Assembly: GCF_037102585.1 (NCBI RefSeq)
Contig: NW_027043830.1
Location: 372,001-436,000 of the forward strand
From: Saccharomycopsis crataegensis
Taxonomy: Eukaryota; Ascomycota; Saccharomycetes; Ascoideales; Saccharomycopsidaceae
Direction: 5' to 3'
Length of the DNA: 64,000 nt
The position numbers were made by a program, and so were the translations under genes. Within the stretch, counting starts at the first letter, position 1. The number at the start of each line of letters is the position of its first letter. Positions 1 to 9,278 of the stretch are shown piece by piece. Under the pieces are notes generated by a model that was given only the letters and a program-made list of their open reading frames with translations, was not told where the DNA came from and did no database searches.

Positions 1-430
1 CGAAAACCAGTTAACCTTTGATTGCTATGTTGTTTTTTTTCTATTGTGCTTATTTGTTACGTTGATCTTGCTTGTTTTGTTAAGTTGTTTGTTTTCTTTT
101 TTTTTTTTTTTTTGCTCATTTATTACTTGTTATTTTTTCCGTTCGTTCTCTTCATTTTCGCCTCTCGCCAATCGTTTCTTGTTCTTATCAACTTCTGAGA
201 ATATTCCCTTCTCCTTTTCTTTTTTTTCATTAATTAATTATTATGACTATTCATCTCGTATCGCCATGTATATATAATATAATCAACAGATATCCAGTGT
301 TGTAGTAACGGTTGTAGGATCATGTCATTAGAACGGGTAATCTGGCATCTCATTCAAGGAATCAAGGGTTTCACACTGATAATAAAATATATGGATGTAA
401 TTTAATAGTATCGGCTAGCTTTCAATTACC
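1..430. other. Intergenic, left edge and promoter of the zinc-knuckle gene
   Basis: The stretch is T-rich, with a long poly-T run near 97-113. A 77-codon open frame at 44-277 is almost entirely Phe/Ser/Leu, as expected from poly-pyrimidine DNA, so it is not called a gene. The last 150 bases presumably hold the promoter of the gene starting at 431. Confidence 0.5.
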
Positions 431-1231
431 ATGGAATCCTCGAGTCACCACGATGGTAGTGCTTTGGATAATTTGCAAGACTTGAACCGCGAGATCTCGA
501 TGCTCGCGAGCAAGATCGCTTCGAACGAACAAACGTTGAGAAACCAGTATTGTGAAAAGATTTCAAGACTAGAAGCTTTGGAACAACAGTACTTGGCGGT
601 GATTACTGCGGTTCTGGGTAGTGGAGGTATGGTGACTGGGAATAAGGAGAATAAGGATGATGTAAAAGATAATACTGATAGTTGTGGCATGATTTCTAGC
701 AACCAAGAGAAGTGCTGCAGTGGTGAGGAGCTTATCGATAGTACAAACAATAAGATCAAGGTAAGGTGTGCAAACTGCCATGAATTGGTTTACCCATCAT
801 CGACAAAGGACGCATTCATTCTTTTTCCTAAATTGAACTCCCAAATTATTGATCAACTGAAGACCAGCACCTCAAAATCCCCGACAAATCCCAGAAGTAC
901 CTCATCGCCGTTGAAATTGCCAATCCCCGATGACTTGAAACAAAAATTGATGGATCATCTATCATGGCAAACTAACCAACGATTAAAAGGGTTGAGTCCT
1001 CAAGAGCCACTGAAAAGTTTGGTTCCTCAGGTACCATTTAAAGGATCGAATTCTCAACAACAACAACAACAACAACTGGCTTTGGAGAATAAAAAACCCC
1101 AAGGAGAAACTTGGAAAACTCGTTATTCTAATAGAAATGCGTCAAACGGTCATCAGAAATCCAAAAAGTTTTGTTCATATTGTCACAAACCAGGCCATTC
1201 TCGAGCCCAATGTCCTGAAAGGTTTGAGTAG
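431..1231 (+). CDS. CCHC zinc-knuckle protein, function unknown
   Basis: A 266-residue protein that I do not recognise. The N-terminus (about residues 13-60) is heptad-like and could form a coiled coil. Near residue 115 there is a CANCH pair. A short poly-Gln run lies near residue 210. The last 20 residues carry a clean zinc knuckle, C-X2-C-X4-H-X4-C (CSYCHKPGHSRAQC), typical of RNA- or protein-binding knuckles. Nothing retroelement-like (protease, RT) is near, so it looks like a host gene. The ATG at 431 is the first in frame. Its role is unknown; RNA binding would only be a guess from the knuckle. Confidence 0.75.
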   Translation: MESSSHHDGSALDNLQDLNREISMLASKIASNEQTLRNQYCEKISRLEALEQQYLAVITAVLGSGGMVTGNKENKDDVKDNTDSCGMISSNQEKCCSGEELIDSTNNKIKVRCANCHELVYPSSTKDAFILFPKLNSQIIDQLKTSTSKSPTNPRSTSSPLKLPIPDDLKQKLMDHLSWQTNQRLKGLSPQEPLKSLVPQVPFKGSNSQQQQQQQLALENKKPQGETWKTRYSNRNASNGHQKSKKFCSYCHKPGHSRAQCPERFE

Positions 1232-1572
1232 TGATGATTGTTATTTACCAGACAGGATATTGTATTATAGTTGATTTTAATTTGGGACATTGATTTGTAT
1301 AAAGTAGTTCAATAAATGATCTGAGATTGAATATTCCAAGATAATGAAGGGCATTCAATAATATTAATCGTGATGAAAATAAACATAGTTATAAAAATCA
1401 ACACTTATTATTCTACAAAAACCATCAGCAAGTCCTGATTCATATCAATAATCATTTCATTAAAAACTAAACACCCAATAAAAGAGAGGTTGCTCCCGTA
1501 AATTAAATAAAATAAAATACAACACCTCCGTCATCATTCTAAACCACCACCACCACCACCAGAATATCATCA
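1232..1572. other. Convergent intergenic region
   Basis: AT-rich DNA between the 3' ends of the zinc-knuckle gene and LSM2. It contains a short CAC/ACC repeat near 1541-1561 just beyond the LSM2 stop. No gene seen. Confidence 0.6.
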
Positions 1573-1931
1573 TCACTTAGAAACCATTGCCTCTTTTCTG
1601 GCGGCATCTTGCAACAAGTTGACATCGATCGCGCTCTTTGGCAAATGTACATATCTGATGGTCGACCCTCTAATGAATAAGGTCTTCACGGCGTTCAAGT
1701 GGGGGTATCTTATCGATTCTTTATTGGTGATATTTTCCAATTTAATATTAAGATACTGATCCACCGAACGCAAAGTGCCGGTTATTTCGATATCATTTTT
1801 CAATTCGACGGTTATCTATTTTCATAAAACATGTTAGCATACTTACAGTTCCTCCCCATGTCCCGCAAACAATACACCACAATACTCACCTGCTGGTCGA
1901 CCAAAGTCTTGAAGAAACTGAAGAAAAGCAT
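1573..1931 (-). CDS. LSM2: U6 snRNA-associated Sm-like protein LSm2 (two exons)
   Basis: LSm2 is a subunit of the Lsm1-7 (mRNA decay) and Lsm2-8 (U6 snRNP) rings. Exon 1 is 1890-1931 (14 codons, MLFFSFFKTLVDQQ) and exon 2 is 1573-1815. The intron (1816-1889, 74 nt) has a GTGAGT donor, a TGCTAAC branch and a TAG acceptor. The joined product is 94 residues (yeast Lsm2 is 95). The join restores the conserved run VELKNDIEI, followed by the Sm2-type motif FIRGSTIRYVHLP. Without the intron the open frame would lack the conserved FFSFFKTLV start, so the spliced model is strongly preferred. Confidence 0.95.
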
Positions 1932-2192
1932 CGTCTAATAACAGCTCCCAAGGGTCTTTCTTATATATTTATGTAGATATTATCACAATACCTGCTGTTG
2001 GCATACCCCAATAATTCTCAGCAGGTTAAAAAAGTCGCCATTTAATTTTCTGTCCGACGGCAGGGTCACCCTGTCCTTGCACCCTCCTCTCACTATTATT
2101 CTTCTTCTTCTGACATTTCACATCATCGCTACAATCATCATTTACCTCCTTCCATCATTTCCACTTCCACAAATAAGGCGCGGGCAGAAATC

Positions 2193-3206
2193 ATGACAGC
2201 AGACTACTCCTTCTCCAACCTCTACAATTCCCGCTACTCCCTCCCCCCGCGGTCCAATGGCCTGAAGTCCACCTGTATCAAAATCTCCCCCGATGGCCAG
2301 TACTTCGCCGTCAGTACCAGCGACTCCACCATCGCGATCCATACTTTGGCCTCTGGCAAGCTCAAGATCAAATTTCACGGCCATACTAAAGGAGTCTCAG
2401 ACATTTGCTGGTCTCCAGACTCGCACTATTTGGCCCTGGCCTCGGACGACCGCACCATTAAGCTCTGGGGACTTGCCGAAGCACAATGTATCCGGACATT
2501 TGTCGGTCACCTGTACAGCGTGAGTTGTGTCCAGTTTAACTACAAGGGTAATTTACTTATATCAGGCTCGGCCGATGAGGCCATTAGAATATGGGACGTC
2601 CAGCGAGGCAAGTGTCTTAAAACGTTGTCGACCCATTCGGACCCCATTTCCCTGGTAGACGTTTCTTGGGACGGGACGATCTTGGCCAGTGGCAGCTACG
2701 ATGGGTTGATCAGATTGTTTGATGTGTTATCGGGACAATGTTTAAAGACATTGATGTACGAAATGACCGATTCTAGTTTCCCAATATCTTATATCAAATT
2801 CTCGCCCAATGGGAAATACCTCCTCTCTAGCTCATTGGACGGGGTCATACGCTTATGGAACTATAACAACAACAAGGTGGTAAAAACCTATAGAAACCAC
2901 CGATACAAGCCAAGCCCACTGGCCACTGGTGGGGGCCAAGTGTATGGCGATGAAGAATTGAGCGTTGCTGAGAAGTATACCTGCTCGACCGAGTTCATCA
3001 CAGTAAACAATAAACCCTCGATGATCGCCTCGGGAACAGAACACGGGAATATCCTAATGTGGGATCTTGACACCAAGAAGATCGCGACAATATTGCTGAC
3101 TGGCGAGGACTCCCCGGTGTTACAAATCGACACTGCTCAGCTGGGGAAAGTGTTGGCCAGTGTCACTCTTAGTGGACTCGTGCAGGTTTGGGATTTGCAA
3201 GAATAA
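2193..3206 (+). CDS. SWD3: WD40 protein, COMPASS subunit Swd3/WDR5-like
   Basis: A 337-residue seven-bladed WD40 protein, close in length and repeat content to WDR5 and Swd3. These read and scaffold the Set1/COMPASS histone H3K4 methyltransferase. Clear repeats include GHTKGVSDICWSPDS, ASDDRTIKLWG, SGSADEAIRIWD, HSDPISLVDVSWDG and SPNGKYLL. The match to WDR5 runs through most of the protein. Two CTG codons (2436-2438 and 2511-2513) sit where the repeats normally have Ser or Thr, which bears on the genetic code. The start at 2193 follows a C-rich leader with no closer in-frame ATG. Confidence 0.9.
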   Translation: MTADYSFSNLYNSRYSLPPRSNGLKSTCIKISPDGQYFAVSTSDSTIAIHTLASGKLKIKFHGHTKGVSDICWSPDSHYLALASDDRTIKLWGLAEAQCIRTFVGHLYSVSCVQFNYKGNLLISGSADEAIRIWDVQRGKCLKTLSTHSDPISLVDVSWDGTILASGSYDGLIRLFDVLSGQCLKTLMYEMTDSSFPISYIKFSPNGKYLLSSSLDGVIRLWNYNNNKVVKTYRNHRYKPSPLATGGGQVYGDEELSVAEKYTCSTEFITVNNKPSMIASGTEHGNILMWDLDTKKIATILLTGEDSPVLQIDTAQLGKVLASVTLSGLVQVWDLQE

Positions 3207-3451
3207 ACCCATGAAAGAAAAACAAGTGTAGATCAATAAATGTATATTATAAGAAACCTTTTTTTTTTCATATCCATATTATATTATTAGCAGTATCCTC
3301 CCCCCAACGTGACGAATCTTTACTGGCATAAATTCTATCGCGTGAATAAAAAAAATACGAAAAAAAAAAAAAAAATGACCCCACGAAATTTTTCAGATTT
3401 TTTTTTTTTTTCTGCAAAATATATGTCAAGCCCGTTGCAACAAATATATCG

Positions 3452-3472
3452 TATATATATATATATATATAT
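3452..3472. repeat. (TA)n microsatellite in the TPA1 promoter
   Basis: About ten TA units just upstream of the ATG at 3504, preceded by poly-A and poly-T tracts (3358-3375, 3399-3411). Poly(dA:dT) and TA runs of this kind are common nucleosome-poor promoter DNA in yeasts. Confidence 0.8.
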
Positions 3473-3503
3473 CTGATATATATTTATCCAGAACTTCAAT
3501 TCT

Positions 3504-5390
3504 ATGTCTGAATCATTGAAAAGACCAGCTGGCGAGTCCATTGCCACCAAAGGTACTAACAAGAAAGCTTCGCTTGATTACAAGACCATCGACCTCGATG
3601 AGGACTATTCCAAGTGCTTGAACCGCGAGGTGTTCACCACAGAATACAAGCAAGCCCTTCAAGAGAAGATTGCCGATGCCACTCCTTATAAATGGGGGTC
3701 GATCAATCAGCTTGTTGATGAGTCGTTGTTAAGAAACGTTCGTGATGAAATCCTTCGAGAAATCCACTTCACCAAGAAAGAAACCGATATTTACAAAGTG
3801 TTCCAATCCGGAGACTTGAATAACTTGAATGGGTTGGATCTGGAAGAACTCTCCAAGTTGCCAAACTTGTTGAAATTGCGTAACGCATTGTATTGTCGTG
3901 AATTCCGTGAGATGATCAGCTACGTCACCCAAGCCGGAGCCATCAGTTCCCACAAATACGATATGTCGTTGAACATTTACCACAAGTCATGTCATTTGTT
4001 GACCCACGACGACGTGATTGGCTCCCGAAGAGTCTCTTTCATTTTATACTTACCAGACCCTGACCGGCCATGGAAAGACCATTACGGGGGATGTCTTCGA
4101 TTATTTGGGTCTCATGAGGCCAATATCCCAAAATCCGATTTCGCCAAAAAATTCATGCCGCAATTCAATGATTACGCATTCTTTGAAGTCAAACCAGGGT
4201 ACAGTTTCCATGATGTTGAAGAAGTCAAGGCTGACAAACAACGAATCTCCATCCAAGGTTGGTTCCATATCCCACAAGTCGACGAAGAAGGGTACATCGA
4301 AGGAGAATTACAAAAATTCGAACAACAAAGTTCCCTTGAAGGATTGGAATCTAGTGTGGTGGATAAATTCGATTTCCCAAAATTATTAACCGATAAGATC
4401 TCGTATACTGCAGACCAACAGCAGAAATTCCAACAAGGTATCCGGTTCGAGGACCTAGATTTGGAATATCTTGGGAAATTCATAAACCCTGAGTTATTGA
4501 ATAAAGAGAACCTTGCTGCCCATTGCTCAGAGTTTTGCAGCGATTCCATGATCACCCTCCAAGAGTTCTTGAGCCCTGAGTATTCTGAAACTTTATCAAA
4601 ATTGATCAAGCAAACCGAATTAGAAACCGAAGTGCCAAAACTCTCCAAAGACGTGGGATTCCCTTGGAAAGTCGCCATGCCAAGCGTCAAGAGAAGATTC
4701 TTGTACGTTGATGGCCGCAAACTCGAGCCAGAACTTTTAGGTTTATCACTTGAACACGAGTCCGACGCCGAGAAAACCTCGCGAATCAGTGCTCGTGAAG
4801 CCCTTGATGCTCAACTTCCAAATGATCAACCGGATTTCCTCACCATGGCCAACTCCGAATCTTACCAAGACTCTACCACAAAAAAACTCTGTGAACTTGC
4901 AGGGTTCTTTGATAGTTTACAATTCAAGCAATATTTGAATGCCCTCACCTCACTAATCCCGCAACTGGCGCAAAAGATCCTTATTCGTCGATTCCGTCCC
5001 GGTTCAGACTTCACCCTCGCCACCACCCAGCAGACCGATTTTGCGGAAACTCTGGGAGATTCCACCATGGTCGACGCGGTTCTCGAAGGTACTTTATGCT
5101 TAACTCCTTCAAAGCTTTGGAAGTCTGGGGAATTCGGAGGGTACGAGCTTTGTATGAATGTTGATTCAGAAGATAATGATCCTGCAGTGTATCGGAATGC
5201 CTCTTCGGAAGAAGATATCATCATGAACCGTCAAGCCGATTGGAATAGTTTCACTTTGATGTTGAAAGATTCTAGCATTTTGAAGTTTGTGAAATACGTC
5301 AGTTATTCCGCGCAAGGTAGTCGTTGGGATATTAATTGTCAGTGGCAAGCCCAAAGTTTTGCTGAATCGGATCTGGAAGAAGAAGAGTAA
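3504..5390 (+). CDS. TPA1: Prolyl 3,4-dihydroxylase Tpa1/Ofd1 (2-oxoglutarate/Fe(II) oxygenase)
   Basis: A 628-residue protein of the Tpa1/Ofd1 family (S. cerevisiae Tpa1 is 644). The family hydroxylates a conserved proline of ribosomal protein uS12 and affects translation termination, and in fission yeast the oxygen response. The N-terminal catalytic jelly-roll shows HxD iron ligands in LLTHDDVIGSRR (His168, Asp170), the distal His at FHDVEEV (about 236), and the 2OG-binding Arg in RISIQGWFH (about 247). The C-terminal half is the second, non-catalytic jelly-roll typical of the family (RRFRPGSDFTLA). Full length, no oddities. Confidence 0.95.
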   Translation: MSESLKRPAGESIATKGTNKKASLDYKTIDLDEDYSKCLNREVFTTEYKQALQEKIADATPYKWGSINQLVDESLLRNVRDEILREIHFTKKETDIYKVFQSGDLNNLNGLDLEELSKLPNLLKLRNALYCREFREMISYVTQAGAISSHKYDMSLNIYHKSCHLLTHDDVIGSRRVSFILYLPDPDRPWKDHYGGCLRLFGSHEANIPKSDFAKKFMPQFNDYAFFEVKPGYSFHDVEEVKADKQRISIQGWFHIPQVDEEGYIEGELQKFEQQSSLEGLESSVVDKFDFPKLLTDKISYTADQQQKFQQGIRFEDLDLEYLGKFINPELLNKENLAAHCSEFCSDSMITLQEFLSPEYSETLSKLIKQTELETEVPKLSKDVGFPWKVAMPSVKRRFLYVDGRKLEPELLGLSLEHESDAEKTSRISAREALDAQLPNDQPDFLTMANSESYQDSTTKKLCELAGFFDSLQFKQYLNALTSLIPQLAQKILIRRFRPGSDFTLATTQQTDFAETLGDSTMVDAVLEGTLCLTPSKLWKSGEFGGYELCMNVDSEDNDPAVYRNASSEEDIIMNRQADWNSFTLMLKDSSILKFVKYVSYSAQGSRWDINCQWQAQSFAESDLEEEE

Positions 5391-5671
5391 TTGGCATAAA
5401 GATGGCTGTAATAAATGATTAGATGTATATGTAGAAAAAAAGAAAAGATAAATATTGATGATTTCTCATGATAGTATTATATTGTTGTATCATAATAATA
5501 GTATGTTGTTGTAGCATAATAGGGAATTCATGTTATATGAAGAGTGAAGCAAATAAGCGAGAGAAAAATATATATATATATAGGCAAATGAGAAACCAAC
5601 ATTCTAAATGAAAAATGCCCCAAGAATTTATATCTTTATAAGAAAACTCTAATAAAGAAAGAAAAAAAAAG

Positions 5672-6916
5672 TCATATAAAGTCGTCAAATATCCCATTGA
5701 ACTCATCGTGATCAGTTGTCTCTCCATATTGCAAATCATTATCTTCCGGGAATTTATCAAAATATTTATCATCACCCATCCCCAGCTCAATTGACGGAAT
5801 AAACGGAGGTTTCGAGGACTTGCTACAAACCATATTCCAATCGACCCCATCGAAAAAACTAAACTGCTCAATATACCTTGCTGAAGCACGCTTGATGGCA
5901 TCGGAGATGAAAATCCCTTTGAACAAATCCGTGACTTTTTGTCTATCCTGATCATTATCAAATGGTTGGGCTGGCACCGCATAAGAGATAGCAATGATCT
6001 TTTCATATACGGTTTTGGAATTACGATGGGCAAAAGGAGGAAATCCAAATAGCATTTCAAACACCGTGACCCCAAACGCCCACCAATCGACCCCAGCACC
6101 GTATGATAACCCCAAAATGATCTCGGGGGCCATATAATCGGTTTTCCCACAAAAGGTTTTCGTGGTAGTATCTTTGGCGATCCGCTTTGCTAATCCAAAA
6201 TCAATAAGTTTGACATGGCCTTGTGAATCAAGAACAATATTTTCTGGATTGATATCCCGATGGATGATCCCACAACGATGTAAGAACGATATTCCCAGGA
6301 AAATCTCCGAGGCGTAGAATTTCGCTTCGTCAAACGATAGTCGGAGTGATAATAGTGGTTTATTATTTTGTGCTTGATGAAAAAGGTTTCGTTGAGAAAT
6401 TAGGGTGAAAAGGTCCCCGCCTTCGAGATACTCGAGGACTAAAAATAAATGGTGGGCATCCTGGAAAATACTATCGCACGAAAGAATGAACGAGCTGCCA
6501 GGACTTTTGTTGGATTGCGGATCGCTTAGAGCTTTCATGATCTGGATCTCGTCCTTGATGTGCCCTAGTTGTTTATATCGAACAATACATGTCTTCTTTA
6601 GTACCTTGATGGCGTAGAACTTCCGCGATGATCGGCATCTCACCAAATGGACTCGGGCCAAAGACCCAAGACCAATTGTTCTGATGAGATGGTAATCTTT
6701 AATAGTAGTGGGGGTGGCCAGATCAAACTGGGCAACGCCTTTTTCTTCTACTGCCACCGTTGGAGTGTTGGTTGTTGCTAATGTAAATTCTTTAGTACCC
6801 AAGTAATCGTTATCGTCATCCTCGCCGACCAATGCGGTGGTAACGCTGATATTTGACTTGATGCTCTGAGGAGGTTCAACAACCACTTCAGAAGAAGCAG
6901 TAAGGGCCAGAAACAT
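5672..6916 (-). CDS. Divergent PKA catalytic subunit-like AGC kinase
   Basis: A 414-residue protein that aligns along its length with yeast cAMP-dependent kinase catalytic subunits (Tpk1-3), including the AGC C-tail (FDKFPEDNDLQYG, final FDDFI). The ATP Lys (YAIK, 104), alpha-C Glu (about 123), HRD Asp (221), DFG (239-241) and APE (263-265) are all present. Two conserved positions differ. The glycine loop reads GLGSLA, with the third Gly replaced by Ala87. The catalytic loop reads HRDINPEN, with Asn223 where Ser/Thr kinases have Lys (HRDLKPEN). There are also insertions before and after the hinge. It is probably a diverged TPK paralogue, perhaps with low activity; the true TPK is not in this window. 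Confidence 0.85.
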   Translation of the reverse strand: MFLALTASSEVVVEPPQSIKSNISVTTALVGEDDDNDYLGTKEFTLATTNTPTVAVEEKGVAQFDLATPTTIKDYHLIRTIGLGSLARVHLVRCRSSRKFYAIKVLKKTCIVRYKQLGHIKDEIQIMKALSDPQSNKSPGSSFILSCDSIFQDAHHLFLVLEYLEGGDLFTLISQRNLFHQAQNNKPLLSLRLSFDEAKFYASEIFLGISFLHRCGIIHRDINPENIVLDSQGHVKLIDFGLAKRIAKDTTTKTFCGKTDYMAPEIILGLSYGAGVDWWAFGVTVFEMLFGFPPFAHRNSKTVYEKIIAISYAVPAQPFDNDQDRQKVTDLFKGIFISDAIKRASARYIEQFSFFDGVDWNMVCSKSSKPPFIPSIELGMGDDKYFDKFPEDNDLQYGETTDHDEFNGIFDDFI

Positions 6917-7708
6917 CCGTTGGTTGCGGATCTAAAGACGACGAGTATAAAATAGTAGCAATAAATGACTGTGATAAGTTGAAGAAAAATGATTTCTTAT
7001 CATATGTCTCAACACAAACACATCCAAACCCCTCGAATCTGATAATCCGAGGTGATGGGAGAAGAAAAAAAAGCAAAGGTCGAAGAGCAAAAAAGGAAAG
7101 GAAAAAGAAAGAAGAACAAAAGAAGGTTGTTGAAAGTATAAATTGATATACACAGATATTATCCGCAAAGAAAGAAAAGCAAAAAGAGTCCGAATCTCTC
7201 CCAAGATCCACCGAGCCCTCGAAAAACAAGCAGTCCCGGTCGCTAATCGCTAATTAGTGGGTGGTGTTCTGGTCAGACCCCTTCCCTCCACCAGAATACA
7301 CAATTTCAACTATAATGAAGAATATTATTGTTATTATTAGCAAACGCAGATTTAGAATTGAATAATTAATGGTATGATGATAATAATAATGATGATGATG
7401 ATGATGTAAAAATAAAAAAGCTGTAATGACAATAATAAAGGTGATGACAAAAAAAAATGATTCAAAATAGGAATGACAAAAAAAAATGAGTCAAAATAGG
7501 GATAACAAAATTATTCAAAAAAGGAATGACAAAATTAATCAGATCTTTTTATGATGAGCAAATATTAAAAAATGTGATAATAAAAGAAAAAAATAAAGCA
7601 CAGATCATTACTGAGTATCCAGAAACCAGTGGAAAACAGAATAAATTACAAAATAAAATAAAAAAAGTTCGTTGTGCTGTCTAACGGGTAAAAATCAACT
7701 ACAATTGC
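6917..7708. other. Intergenic between the kinase gene and SEC9
   Basis: Purine-rich on the + strand. It has TAA/TGA triplet runs near 7376-7406 and the tandem repeat listed separately. Open frames here (up to 113 codons on the minus strand) are Phe/Ser-rich by-products of the poly-purine strand, not genes. It presumably holds the promoter of the kinase gene and the 3' UTR of SEC9. Confidence 0.55.
7443..7541. repeat. Imperfect tandem repeat, about 24-29 bp period
   Basis: Four decaying copies of a unit beginning AATGACAAAA and containing TGAKTCAAAATAGG or ATTCAAAAAAGG. The two left copies are nearly identical and about 29 bp long; the right ones are shortened. Confidence 0.75.
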
Positions 7709-8959
7709 TTATTTACCAGAGATTCTCTTTAAACGAGCGGTATTTTGATCAACTCCCAAAGTAACATTGTTCAATCTCTCTTCCATCTCTCTAAACTTGT
7801 CATTTTGTCTTTCCAATTCATCACTTTGGGCCATGGCAATCTTCTTTAAGTTCTTGGTCTTGCTCAAGATATTGTTCATATTGGCACCAATTTGCAATTC
7901 CTTTTCACGTTCCTCTTCATCTTCATCTTCAAACAAGTATTGTTGATGGGCTCTGAGAGCAGCGTCTCTGGTACGTTGTTGCTGAGCAGTGACGTTTTGT
8001 TGGCCAGGGTAGTACCCAAGGTTTTCCTTGACACGGCGCTCAGTGCCTTGATAGTCCTTAAGGGCTCTGTCATCTGCCTGTCTATCAGCAATCAAGTTAG
8101 ACATTTCACGTTCTTCACGCGCTCTAAGACGGCTCTTCTTGTTAAATGGGTTTCCTGGTGCACGGAACACGTTACCTGCAGTACGCAACTCCTTGGCTCT
8201 TTCTGTTGCAATACGGGTTTGGGTATGCGCAAGACGAAGATTATTCTCGGTATCAAACATTCTCTTCGCTTGATTCCCAAGCATCCCAAGGGTGTTTTGC
8301 CCAGACATTTCTGCTTCATCAGCCAAATCCATGATTCTTTGAGTGGATTGAAGAGTCTTATCTCTAGTAAATGATAATTCACCCTTAATATCCTCAAGCT
8401 CTTCTTCCTCTTCTTGTTGGGCTTTTTCTTCCTCAGTAAGTTCTCTTTGAACCTGTTGTTGGGCTTGAGGTTGATCGTATTGTCTAACTTCTTCTGGATC
8501 AGCATTCAAATCATCTGGATCATAGTTATGGTGGGAGGCATTCAAGTCATCCGGGTTGTAATTATTGCCAGGGGCATTCAAATTGTCTTCGCTATAACCG
8601 CCATACCCGTTATTATTATAGCCATTGCTATTATTATTGTAATCGTTCTTACCATAACCATTATCGTAGTTATTGTATCCGCCGTAGCTGGTCTTTTCCT
8701 GTTCCTTTTTGGCTTTATATTCTTGCCAGGTCTCTTCAAATTGAGGGGCTTTTCGGGAGGTATCAGGAGCCTCAGTACGGGGACCGTATGTCCCCATGTT
8801 TTCACGCTTTTGAGTAGCATAGTCACCGAATGCACTAAACTTGTTTTCTTTAGTTGGCATAGAGGTGTTCATATACGGATTATTCTCCGCTGGTTCCTCC
8901 TTATTGTTTCTGTTGACATAGTCTTCTTTCTTGCTCTTTATCTTACTAAGGAGACCCAT
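7709..8959 (-). CDS. SEC9: t-SNARE Sec9 (SNAP-25-like Qbc-SNARE)
   Basis: A 416-residue exocytic t-SNARE that pairs with Sso1/2 and Snc1/2 at the plasma membrane. The N-terminal 170 residues are low-complexity (Asn/Gly/Tyr-rich, repeated GYNNN-type runs and three NYDPDDLNA-like units). The first SNARE helix lies at about 180-260 (ELEDIKGELSFTRDKTLQSTQRIMDLADEAE), and the second is C-terminal (MAQSDELERQNDKF through VDQNTARLKRISGK). There is no transmembrane segment, as in Sec9. It is shorter than S. cerevisiae Sec9 (651), mainly in the N-terminal extension. Confidence 0.93.
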   Translation of the reverse strand: MGLLSKIKSKKEDYVNRNNKEEPAENNPYMNTSMPTKENKFSAFGDYATQKRENMGTYGPRTEAPDTSRKAPQFEETWQEYKAKKEQEKTSYGGYNNYDNGYGKNDYNNNSNGYNNNGYGGYSEDNLNAPGNNYNPDDLNASHHNYDPDDLNADPEEVRQYDQPQAQQQVQRELTEEEKAQQEEEEELEDIKGELSFTRDKTLQSTQRIMDLADEAEMSGQNTLGMLGNQAKRMFDTENNLRLAHTQTRIATERAKELRTAGNVFRAPGNPFNKKSRLRAREEREMSNLIADRQADDRALKDYQGTERRVKENLGYYPGQQNVTAQQQRTRDAALRAHQQYLFEDEDEEEREKELQIGANMNNILSKTKNLKKIAMAQSDELERQNDKFREMEERLNNVTLGVDQNTARLKRISGK

Positions 8960-9145
8960 TTTTTGATGATGATAAAGCAGGTGGTGATGACAGTGGTGAA
9001 ACTACTTTGCAAGTGGCGATGGAAGAGGATGGATGAGAGAACGATTACATGGATACAAGATGACTTATGTGAAAATGACAACTTTTCAGTTCCTGCTGGC
9101 GATGGCGCCGGGTGACTCTTTATGCTAAACGCCATATAATGTTCA

Positions 9146-9153
9146 GTCACGTG
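9146..9153. promoter_or_regulatory. GTCACGTG E-box (Cbf1-type) between SEC9 and RPB8
   Basis: A palindromic CACGTG core in the 319-bp divergent SEC9/RPB8 promoter. The same extended word, CAGTCACGTGGA, recurs upstream of SDH2. Cbf1 binding is inferred from the motif only. Confidence 0.5.
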
Positions 9154-9278
9154 GAGGAGAATCTGCACTTTCCAAAATTTTTTTTTTTTTTTTTTCTGAA
9201 TAATCAATAGAGCGATGATGCTATTGTAACTATCATCATTATAATATATCCTTTTATTAAATAGACCCTGATTGCAAG

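Noticed and set aside
1190-1231. CCHC knuckle as a sign of a retroelement Gag
   Set aside because: No protease, reverse transcriptase, integrase or terminal repeats nearby; the rest of the protein is not Gag-like.
8414-9115. 233-codon frame opposite SEC9
   Set aside because: An Ile/Val-rich translation of the Asn/Gly-rich SEC9 repeat region on the other strand; artefact.
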